Assembly: GCA_001821795.1 (NCBI GenBank)
Contig: MHOB01000016.1
Location: 1-23,906, forward strand
DNA: 23,906 nucleotides
Reading direction: 5' to 3'
Source of the DNA: Candidatus Ryanbacteria bacterium RIFCSPLOWO2_12_FULL_47_9c
GTDB lineage: Bacteria > Patescibacteriota > Minisyncoccia > Ryanbacterales > GWA2-47-10b
Part shown: in pieces, positions 7,138-13,369 of the stretch
Position numbering within the stretch: position 1 is the stretch's first letter
How the letters are laid out: every line of letters starts with the position of its first letter
Position numbers and translations under genes: made by a program
Notes under the pieces: model-generated
Told to the model about the DNA's origin: nothing
The model's database searches: none
The model's input: only the letters and a program-made list of their open reading frames with translations

Positions 7138-8532
7138 TTAGACACGCTCAAGGAGCTTAATGAGAAGACGAACCGGAGCGCCCGCGGCGCCTTTGGCAAG
7201 ATACTCGCCCTCCACTGCAGTCATCCGCGGAACCATATCTATATGAACCCATGGGTATCCCTTAATAAATTGCCACAAAAATATTCCGCCGGTGATTGTG
7301 CCGCCATATTTTGTTTTTCCCACGTTCGCAATATCACCGAATGTTCCCTTTACTTCAGCCTCATATTCTTCCCACAGCGGCAGGGGCCAAACATAATCGC
7401 CCGACTCCTCACCAAGTTCCCGCATCATTTTTTCGAGATTCGGGTCATCGGTAAGAATTGCGGACGCGTGCTGACCAAGGGCGCTTGCTGCGGCTCCGGT
7501 TAGCGTCGCCACATCCACAATAAGCTGCGGCTTGTAACGCTTTGAATATTCAAGGGCATCGGCAAGAATAATGCGCCCCTCGGCATCGGTGTTGAGCACT
7601 TCAATTGTTTTCCCGCTCATTGTACGAAGCATGTCACCGGGCCGATAGCTTGAACCAGAGGGCATATTCTCAACCGCTGGTATCAAACCGATAATATTTT
7701 TCTGAATTCCGAGGCGGGAAGCAAGAACAAGAGCATGAATTACAGCCGCGCCACCCGACATATCCATGTGCATCTCGTAAATATAATCAGACGGCTTTAA
7801 GTTGAGCCCACCCGTATCAAAGGTGACACCCTTGCCGATAAGCACAACAGGTTTGTCTGCCGGCTTCGCGCCGTGATATTCCATAATAATAAACTGGGGA
7901 ATCTCCTGCGATCCCTGCGCAACACCAAGAATACCTCCCATCTTAAGGCGGCGAAGCTCTTTCTTACCGAGGACAGAGACTTGTACTTTTGTGCCTTTCA
8001 CCGCATTTTTTGCCGCAGCGGCAAGAAGAACGGGAGTCATCTCGCCGCCCGGCGTATTCGCAAGCTCGCGGCACCGATTGACTTCTTGCCCGATAATCTG
8101 GCCGACGCGAATACCCTCTTGGATAGATTTATCGCGAAAACCTGTAACGATGATTATTTCTTCGACAAAGTCCCATCCGTCTTCAGGTTTCGATTTGTAT
8201 TTCACGAATTCAAAATTCGCCATTTCAAAACTGATCGCGGCGAGCTCTGCAAGATCTTGCTTTGAATCATCAATATTTGGAAAATCAAAATCTGGAAAGC
8301 GCACCGCAAGCTTTTTGATTTTATGCGCCTTCGCAAGAAAAATAATTTTTCGGAAAAGTATAATAAGCTTTCGGCGGTTTACTTTCTCAAGATCTCCCGC
8401 ACCTACAGACAAGGATTTCTGTCCTGTTGCGAGTTTTATAACCTCGTTTTCTTTTTTGTCCGAGACAGAAACAATTGCAATATCCAAAGCATGCGGCACT
8501 GCCTCCTCAAAAGTTACTTTGATCAACTTCAT
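7138..8532 (-). CDS. pepA: M17 leucyl aminopeptidase
   Basis: A 464-aa cytosol aminopeptidase of peptidase family M17, which removes N-terminal residues using two divalent metals and is normally a hexamer. The catalytic C-terminal domain is intact: GKGVTFDTGGLNLKP (K234, D239 and K246), MDMSGG (D257), PAVENMPSG, and the signature NTDAEGRIILADAL (D316, E318, R320). The N-terminal domain (about 1-160) is the usual divergent M17 regulatory half. Length agrees with the family (450-500 aa). The ATG at 8532 is placed directly after a TATACT box, implying a leaderless message. It is divergent from the diadenylate cyclase fusion and upstream of the alpha/beta hydrolase. Confidence 0.96.
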   Translation of the reverse strand: MKLIKVTFEEAVPHALDIAIVSVSDKKENEVIKLATGQKSLSVGAGDLEKVNRRKLIILFRKIIFLAKAHKIKKLAVRFPDFDFPNIDDSKQDLAELAAISFEMANFEFVKYKSKPEDGWDFVEEIIIVTGFRDKSIQEGIRVGQIIGQEVNRCRELANTPGGEMTPVLLAAAAKNAVKGTKVQVSVLGKKELRRLKMGGILGVAQGSQEIPQFIIMEYHGAKPADKPVVLIGKGVTFDTGGLNLKPSDYIYEMHMDMSGGAAVIHALVLASRLGIQKNIIGLIPAVENMPSGSSYRPGDMLRTMSGKTIEVLNTDAEGRIILADALEYSKRYKPQLIVDVATLTGAAASALGQHASAILTDDPNLEKMMRELGEESGDYVWPLPLWEEYEAEVKGTFGDIANVGKTKYGGTITGGIFLWQFIKGYPWVHIDMVPRMTAVEGEYLAKGAAGAPVRLLIKLLERV

Positions 8533-8538
8533 ACACGC

Positions 8539-8544
8539 AGTATA
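8539..8544 (-). promoter_or_regulatory. -10 box of pepA (leaderless)
   Basis: TATACT on the minus strand ends 6 nt before the pepA ATG. The -35 region is A/T-rich with only a poor match (TTTCAA about 17 nt upstream). Confidence 0.55.
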
Positions 8545-8561
8545 GCATAGTTATAAATAAA

Positions 8562-8590
8562 TTGAAAGAGATTGTATTCTGTGATATAAT
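8562..8590 (+). promoter_or_regulatory. Strong promoter of the diadenylate cyclase gene
   Basis: TTGAAA (8562-8567), exactly 17 nt, then a perfect TATAAT (8585-8590). The ATG at 8608 is 17 nt after the box, leaving a leader of only about 11 nt with no Shine-Dalgarno. Confidence 0.85.
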
Positions 8591-8607
8591 AATTTTCACC
8601 CTTTTAT

Positions 8608-10074
8608 ATGTTTCCTTCTTTTACCTCGATAGATTTCTCGTCCTTTCGTACACTGACCGAAAGTTTTTTCCTGTCAGATTTCTTCGATGTTGCAATAATT
8701 GCTATCTTTATTTATTCCGCGCTTATCCTTTTTAAACGGACGCGTTCACTTACCATTCTTGCCGGAATCAGCATTATCGTAGTGCTTTATGGAATATCGC
8801 AATTATTTCACTTGACGCTTACGTCCGTTGTTTTACAGTCATTTTTCGGCGTTTTTTTTCTCGTCCTCATCATCATCTTTCAGGAAGAAGTGCGAAGATT
8901 TTTTGACATCATTACTGTTTGGGGCACTCGCCAGAAACACATGGGCCGGGGCCTTGCCGAAAGTTTGATAATCGAACCAATCGTTCAAGCGGTGGTTAAT
9001 CTCGCGCGCCACAGTGTTGGTGCCATCATCGTTTTTACCGGAAACGAAAATATTGAACGCCATATCAGTGGCGGTGTGATTTTAGACGGCATTATCTCAC
9101 AAGAACTTGTTGAAAGTGTATTTGATCCACATTCTCCCGGTCATGACGGCGCGATGATCATCACGAAAAACCGCATCGTAAGCATCGGCGCACAATTGCC
9201 TCTATCTCAAAATCTTGACCAAATCGAGAAATCGGGCACGCGACATTCCGCCGCCCTTGGGATCGCAGAACGCTCGGACGCGCTTGCACTTGTTGTTTCA
9301 GAAGAGAGAGGAACTATCTCAATCGCGCAAAAAGACACAATGACAAAAATTTCGACGGCGCACGAACTCGCGCGCGTCCTTGGCGATTTCTATCATGAAA
9401 AACATCCGCAAAATTCGTATACGCTCTGGCAGAGAATCATAGCGCAAAATCTCATTGAAAAAATTATCGCCATCGGCATTGCCGTTCTCTTGTGGTTTTT
9501 TCTTGTATTCCAGGCAGGAACTGTCCAAAGGGATTTTGAGATACCAATAACCTACCGCGACCTTCCGCAAGATCTTGTGATAAGAGAATCGAAACCAAAA
9601 ACAGTTGCCGTAACGTTGGGGAGCCGCGGGCAAACATTTGAACAACTCGACCAAAGCTCGCTTCAGATATCAATAGACGCGTCACGCTTTGCTTCAGGAC
9701 AGACACGCATTCCCATAACTGAATCAATGGTTCGAAGACCATTTGCATTTTCAGTAATTGACATCAACCCAACAGAAATAGAAATCACTGTAGGCCATTA
9801 CCAGAAACACAACGTGCCGCTTCGTGCGGTTACTCAAGGATCAGTGGCGCGCGGCTATAGGGTAGAAAATATCATTATCCAACCGCGAACCGTTTCGCTT
9901 TTGATACCTGAATCACGCGAAGTGCCAGCGTCAGTTTCTCTCAACCCGATTGACATAACCGGCCTTACCTCCACTATTTCAAGATCAGGACTGCTCTCGC
10001 TTCCCGAGGGAATACGCTTGGGAGAAAGCGGAAATCTTGATATCGCTGTCACTGTTGTTATTCGGAGACAATAA
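8608..10074 (+). CDS. cdaA: Diadenylate cyclase (CdaA type) fused to YbbR/CdaR domains
   Basis: A 488-aa protein joining two functions usually split between neighbouring genes. Residues 24-95 hold three transmembrane helices ending in FQEEVRRFF, as in CdaA. Residues 100-260 form the DAC domain that makes cyclic di-AMP from two ATP: GGVILDGII, HDGAMII (DGA at 180-182) and GTRHSAALG (RHSAA, where most enzymes have RHRAA). A further transmembrane helix (about 284-302) leads to at least two YbbR-type beta repeats (about 305-485). In Firmicutes, CdaA is controlled by the separate extracytoplasmic YbbR protein CdaR; here regulator and enzyme are one chain. Potassium, turgor and cell-wall control are the expected downstream roles. 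It is a single-gene unit with its own strong promoter. Confidence 0.93.
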   Translation: MFPSFTSIDFSSFRTLTESFFLSDFFDVAIIAIFIYSALILFKRTRSLTILAGISIIVVLYGISQLFHLTLTSVVLQSFFGVFFLVLIIIFQEEVRRFFDIITVWGTRQKHMGRGLAESLIIEPIVQAVVNLARHSVGAIIVFTGNENIERHISGGVILDGIISQELVESVFDPHSPGHDGAMIITKNRIVSIGAQLPLSQNLDQIEKSGTRHSAALGIAERSDALALVVSEERGTISIAQKDTMTKISTAHELARVLGDFYHEKHPQNSYTLWQRIIAQNLIEKIIAIGIAVLLWFFLVFQAGTVQRDFEIPITYRDLPQDLVIRESKPKTVAVTLGSRGQTFEQLDQSSLQISIDASRFASGQTRIPITESMVRRPFAFSVIDINPTEIEITVGHYQKHNVPLRAVTQGSVARGYRVENIIIQPRTVSLLIPESREVPASVSLNPIDITGLTSTISRSGLLSLPEGIRLGESGNLDIAVTVVIRRQ

Positions 10075-10081
10075 CAAGCGC

Positions 10082-10110
10082 TTGATATCCGCACGGTTAC
10101 ATGGTTTAAT
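10082..10110 (+). promoter_or_regulatory. Putative promoter of the 276-aa carbonic-anhydrase-like gene
   Basis: TTGATA (10082-10087), a 17-nt spacer, TTTAAT (10105-10110). The leader of about 70 nt contains small inverted repeats (AACCC/GGGTT at 10131-10146 and GTTTC/GAAAC at 10151-10162) before the Shine-Dalgarno. Confidence 0.55.
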
Positions 10111-10188
10111 GTTTCTTGGATGAACGCTGAAACCCTTAAAGGGGTTCTAGTCGTTTCGAGAAACCCGAGAGCAGATGAGGAGGGGGTA

Positions 10189-11019
10189 ATGCCAACAGTG
10201 AAAGAAAAGCTCAAGAAAGAGTTACAGGATGTAATTCCGCCACAGATACACCACCGGTTATCACCCGAGACGCTCCAGCTTATCCGCGTCTTGCGCCATC
10301 CAAAGATCAATGTGTTCGGGGACGTACACCGCGAGAAGTTGAACACCGACAACGGCTTGATTGTAGTCATGTGCTCCGACTGCGACCGCGCATTCGACTC
10401 GCTCTTCTTCGTCGCTGGTCTGTACGCGAGCCGTCACAACCTCGTTGGCCGAGTGTTCTCGTGGTTCAAGCGACTCATCATGGTTCTTTGCTGGGCATAC
10501 CTTCGGATCCACCCGCGAATCCATATCTTCGCGTGGCACGGAGGGCCATACCGCCTCGTGGCAGACTCGCCGATGAACAAAATGGGGCGCGCCGAGCATT
10601 TTACCTTCCGTGACGAAATCATCGAAGCGATCGCCCTAAGGCACATCTACACCATCGTCTTGCTCGGCCACTGCGAATGCGGCAAGGCGAAAAAACATGA
10701 GGTCGGTCTCGAACAGGCAACGAAAGATCTCATGGAGGTGCGGAAAAACATCCTTAGAGAATACGAAAGACTTCGAGAGCAAAAGACAACCGACCTCGCG
10801 AGGGCTTCGAGCGTCCCAAATCCGAACGAGTTGGTTCCAACGATCGAGGTCGCCTGCATCACGCAGGTTGACTACGGAAAAAATGAGTGGTGGAGGCGCA
10901 TTCGCCGGCGCAGCTATCACACCGACGCCGCAAACTGGACGCGCTTCCTCAAGCTCCGTTCGGGAAAAGTCGCGGCAGACCGCGAAACACAAGAACTGCT
11001 TTCGACGCTCTTCAGATAA
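10189..11019 (+). CDS. Beta-carbonic-anhydrase-like protein, long form
   Basis: A 276-aa protein with the zinc-ligand layout of beta-carbonic anhydrases: CSDCDR (C62, D64, R67) and HCEC (H161, C164), with a HGGPYRLVADSP loop (117-128) between. The usual motif is CxDxR...HxxC; here the first part is CxDxxR, one residue longer, and has extra cysteines (C65, C162). The protein is larger than its neighbour at 11080-11493, with a 50-residue N-terminal helix region, a 30-residue insert after the first motif and a C-terminal extension. I chose the ATG at 10189 because AGGAGGGGG lies just upstream; the frame is open 23 codons further. It may hydrate CO2, but the altered motif leaves real doubt. It has its own promoter and terminator. 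Confidence 0.72.
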   Translation: MPTVKEKLKKELQDVIPPQIHHRLSPETLQLIRVLRHPKINVFGDVHREKLNTDNGLIVVMCSDCDRAFDSLFFVAGLYASRHNLVGRVFSWFKRLIMVLCWAYLRIHPRIHIFAWHGGPYRLVADSPMNKMGRAEHFTFRDEIIEAIALRHIYTIVLLGHCECGKAKKHEVGLEQATKDLMEVRKNILREYERLREQKTTDLARASSVPNPNELVPTIEVACITQVDYGKNEWWRRIRRRSYHTDAANWTRFLKLRSGKVAADRETQELLSTLFR

Positions 11020-11045
11020 CACGGCAACAACCCAACGCGTGTGGG

Positions 11046-11081
11046 CCCGGATCTTGAAAAGATGCGGGTTTTTATTTTTTT
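11046..11081 (+). terminator. Intrinsic terminator between the convergent carbonic-anhydrase-like genes
   Basis: CCCGGATCTT pairs with AAGATGCGGG (10-nt arms, one G-G mismatch, GAA loop), followed by TTTTTATTTTTTT. It serves the plus-strand gene; there is no U-run in the other direction. Confidence 0.85.
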
Positions 11082-11493
11082 ATACGTGTTGTAACAATTC
11101 AAAGTCAGCATAAATACATTCAACCGTGATATCAGGAAATTGCTTTTGCACGCTCTCGCGTGCCCTTTGTAATTCGTTTGTATAAAAATCCACATCGGTT
11201 GACCCACCATACGCGCCGCATTCGGAGTGCGCCATAAGAATAATTTCTTTAGTATGGTGCAGTTTGATTGACTTTGCGATTTGATCGAGAAGATATGCGC
11301 GTGCGGGCTCATTTTCGGGGCTTGCAAGATCTTTTGCGCCGCCAGCAATTTTTACCAGATCAACATGGGCAAAATTTTGCTGTTTTATATATTCATCAAG
11401 CAACTTTGAAAACCGATCATCAAAGCACCACACGATGCACGCGTCGGCCGTGTAATGAGTTTTGTTTGATTGGAAAGAAAAAATAGTGTTCAT
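11080..11493 (-). CDS. Beta-carbonic-anhydrase-like protein, short form
   Basis: A 137-aa protein matching the beta-carbonic anhydrase metal motif exactly in spacing: CFDDR (C23-x-D25-x-R27) and HSEC (H89-x-x-C92), with KIAGGAKDLASP (48-59) in the position of the usual 'R.AGN' segment. Beta-carbonic anhydrases are normally about 200 aa, so this is a minimal form lacking the N-terminal arm. From the family it could interconvert CO2 and bicarbonate, but it could equally be a zinc protein of other function. The ATG at 11493 is preferred; a TTG frame extends upstream across the terminator of the next gene and is not credible. It is convergent with its longer relative, which suggests an old duplication followed by divergence or separate acquisition. 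Confidence 0.78.
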   Translation of the reverse strand: MNTIFSFQSNKTHYTADACIVWCFDDRFSKLLDEYIKQQNFAHVDLVKIAGGAKDLASPENEPARAYLLDQIAKSIKLHHTKEIILMAHSECGAYGGSTDVDFYTNELQRARESVQKQFPDITVECIYADFELLQHV

Positions 11494-11511
11494 GCTAGAC
11501 ACTTTAACAAA

Positions 11512-11549
11512 ATTTAAAAAAAAAAGAAAAAAGCCCGAAGAGACCTTTA
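11512..11549 (-). terminator. Probable U-tract terminator of the second 36-aa peptide gene
   Basis: On the minus strand TCGGGC is followed by TTTTTTCTTTTTTTTTT directly after the stop codon. Its partner arm GCCCGA lies within the ORF (11584-11589), with a small AGCG/CGCT hairpin in the loop. The long loop makes the exact fold uncertain, but the U-tract is strong. Confidence 0.5.
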
Positions 11550-11657
11550 GTGTGCGCGGTAGTAGCGCCAGACGCTGATCGCATCGGGCAGAAGCAAGAG
11601 ACCGACCATGCAAAGAACGAAACCCCCCGTGATAACTTCAATTATCTTATCAAGCAT
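11547..11657 (-). CDS. 36-aa single-pass membrane peptide
   Basis: A short ORF from an ATG at 11657 to TAA at 11549-11547. GGAGGTG precedes the ATG by 4 nt, and a TTGACC-17-TAGATA promoter lies at 11693-11721, so it has a complete expression unit with a U-tract behind it. The peptide starts MLDKIIEVITGG, has one hydrophobic helix (about 10-27: TGGFVLCMVGLLLLPDAI) and ends in a basic, aromatic tail, SVWRYYRAH. It follows the ATP synthase operon on the same strand but has its own promoter. It matches the peptide at 6135-6245 in length and plan only. The function is unknown. Confidence 0.68.
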   Translation of the reverse strand: MLDKIIEVITGGFVLCMVGLLLLPDAISVWRYYRAH

Positions 11658-11692
11658 TTTTCACCTCCATCTTATCGAGGCCTCTACTTTAA

Positions 11693-11721
11693 TATCTACT
11701 CTTGCGTGAGCGTAAGGTCAA
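11693..11721 (-). promoter_or_regulatory. Promoter of the second 36-aa peptide gene
   Basis: Minus strand: TTGACC (11716-11721), a 17-nt spacer, TAGATA (11693-11698), about 35 nt before the ATG. It lies between the atpC stop and the peptide gene. Confidence 0.6.
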
Positions 11722-11726
11722 ATCAT

Positions 11727-11966
11727 TTACTGCACAAGCACCGTAAACTTGTTTGCTGGGCTTACTTCGAGAAAGCCGGATTGGATTGGAATTTCTCGGT
11801 GCTCGCCGCTTGCGGTTTCGATGATGCCGCTCCCCCGCTCCAAAATCGTCATGAGCGGATGGTGATGATCGAGAATCGTAATCTCACCCACGCGCGTTTT
11901 TACATTAAACGACTTCGCCTCGCCTTCAAACTCAATTCCTTTTGGTGATAAAATTTTGCAGAGCAT
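11727..11966 (-). CDS. atpC: ATP synthase epsilon subunit, short form
   Basis: A 79-aa F1 epsilon subunit, last gene of the operon. It contains only the N-terminal beta-sandwich: MLCKILSPKGIEFEGEAKS, then VKTRVGEITILDHHHPLMTIL with the conserved 'G...IL..H.P' motif, and SGFLEVSPANKFTVLV. The C-terminal helical hairpin (about 50 residues) that inhibits ATP hydrolysis in many bacteria is absent, so this enzyme should lack epsilon-mediated latching. The ATG at 11966 begins 1 nt after the atpD stop codon; a TTG upstream would extend into atpD and is less likely. The gene ends without a terminator before the next promoter. Confidence 0.93.
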   Translation of the reverse strand: MLCKILSPKGIEFEGEAKSFNVKTRVGEITILDHHHPLMTILERGSGIIETASGEHREIPIQSGFLEVSPANKFTVLVQ

Positions 11967-11967
11967 A

Positions 11968-13365
11968 TTATTTTTTTGGAGGTTCAACCTCCAAATCGTC
12001 GAGCGCGCCTTTCATATAAAAGAAATCTTCGGGCTTGGCGTCGTATTTGCCTTCAATAATAGCTTTGAAACTCTCTATTGTTTTGGCAAGCGTTACAAAT
12101 TTGCCGGCTCTGCCAGTGAATGCTTCGCCAACGAAAAACGGTTGTGACAAAAATCTCTGCACTTTGCGCGCGCGAGAAACAACGAGACGATCTTCATCGG
12201 AAAGTTCTTCAAGCCCGAGAATTGCAATGATGTCTTGAAGCTCTTTGTATCTTTGCAAAATTTGCTGCACGCGCCGCGCCGTTTGATAATGTTCTTCTCC
12301 TACAAGTTTCGGATCAAGCGCGCTTGACGATGACGCAAGCGGGTCAACTGCCGGATAAATACCTATTTCTGTGAGCGCGCGCGAAAGCACAATAGTTGAA
12401 TCAAGATGCGCGAATGACGCGGCAGGCGCGGGGTCGGTAATATCGTCCGCTGGCACATAGATTGCTTGTACAGACGTAATCGAGCCGTTTTTAGTTGATG
12501 TAATGCGCTCCTGAAGCGCGCCCATCTCGGATGCAAGTGTGGGCTGGTATCCAACAGCTGACGGCAAACGCCCAAGCAAAGTTGAAACTTCGGAGCCAGC
12601 TTGCGAAAAACGAAAAATATTATCAATAAACAAAAGCATATCTCGGCGCTCTTCGTCTCTAAAATATTCTGCCATTGTGAGTGCTGTAAGCGCTACACGC
12701 AAACGCGCGCCCGGCACTTCATTCATTTGACCAAACACTAGTGCGGTCTTATCAATCACACCGGATTCCTGCATTTCTTTATAAAGATCATTTCCTTCGC
12801 GCGTGCGCTCGCCTACTCCCGCAAACACAGAATACCCGCCAGATTCTTCGGCAACGTTGCGAATAAGCTCCATGAGCAACACGGTCTTGCCTACTCCAGC
12901 GCCGCCAAAAAGTCCCACCTTGCCGCCCTTGATAAACGGGGCGAGCAAGTCAATAACCTTGATGCCTGTTTCAAAGACTTCGGTTTTGGTTGACTGATCT
13001 TCTAGTCGCGGAGCTGGCCTGTGGATTGGCCAACGCTTGTCGAATTTAACCGCGTTTTTTTTCTGCTCAAGCGGATTTCCCAATACATCAAAAAGGTTTC
13101 CGAGCGTTTCTGCGCCCACTGGCACGGAGATCGGAGCGCCTGTATCTTTCACTAGTGTGCCGCGCATGAGACCATCGGTGCTTGATAGTGCCACCGCACG
13201 CACGCGCCCTGGCTCCAAATGCCGCGCAACCTCGGCGACGATTGACACACCGGGAGTGTCAATCTCAAGCGCGTTCAAAAGCTTGGGCAGTTTCACTCCC
13301 TCCGGAAACTCCACATCCACCACCGGCCCAATCACTTGTATAATTTTTCCTGTTGCTAATGCCAT
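11968..13365 (-). CDS. atpD: ATP synthase beta subunit
   Basis: The 465-aa catalytic F1 beta subunit. It starts MALATGKIIQVIGPVVDVEF, has the P-loop GGAGVGKT (154-161), the catalytic GERTREGNDLY (E185, R188), the Walker B strand MLLFIDNIFRF, the AVGYQPTLASEMG segment, and an ELSDEDRL version of the DELSEED loop that contacts gamma. I place the start at the ATG at 13365, which begins the conserved core; 42 more codons are open upstream but overlap atpG. The last residues (LEVEPPKK) are encoded by a 19-nt palindrome at 11976-11994, so the extreme C-terminus looks like an added element. Confidence 0.97.
   Translation of the reverse strand: MALATGKIIQVIGPVVDVEFPEGVKLPKLLNALEIDTPGVSIVAEVARHLEPGRVRAVALSSTDGLMRGTLVKDTGAPISVPVGAETLGNLFDVLGNPLEQKKNAVKFDKRWPIHRPAPRLEDQSTKTEVFETGIKVIDLLAPFIKGGKVGLFGGAGVGKTVLLMELIRNVAEESGGYSVFAGVGERTREGNDLYKEMQESGVIDKTALVFGQMNEVPGARLRVALTALTMAEYFRDEERRDMLLFIDNIFRFSQAGSEVSTLLGRLPSAVGYQPTLASEMGALQERITSTKNGSITSVQAIYVPADDITDPAPAASFAHLDSTIVLSRALTEIGIYPAVDPLASSSSALDPKLVGEEHYQTARRVQQILQRYKELQDIIAILGLEELSDEDRLVVSRARKVQRFLSQPFFVGEAFTGRAGKFVTLAKTIESFKAIIEGKYDAKPEDFFYMKGALDDLEVEPPKK
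11976..11994. repeat. Palindrome TTGG...CCAA at the 3' end of atpD
   Basis: TTGGAGGTT, one central base, AACCTCCAA: perfect 9-nt arms. It encodes LEVEPP at the end of the beta subunit. The core is nearly the same as the palindrome at 13688-13710 inside atpG. Confidence 0.75.
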
Positions 13366-13369
13366 ATGT

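Noticed and set aside
10120..10188. 23-codon N-terminal extension of the long carbonic-anhydrase-like protein
   Set aside because: A strong AGGAGGGGG lies directly before the ATG at 10189, and the upstream segment contains small inverted repeats typical of a leader.
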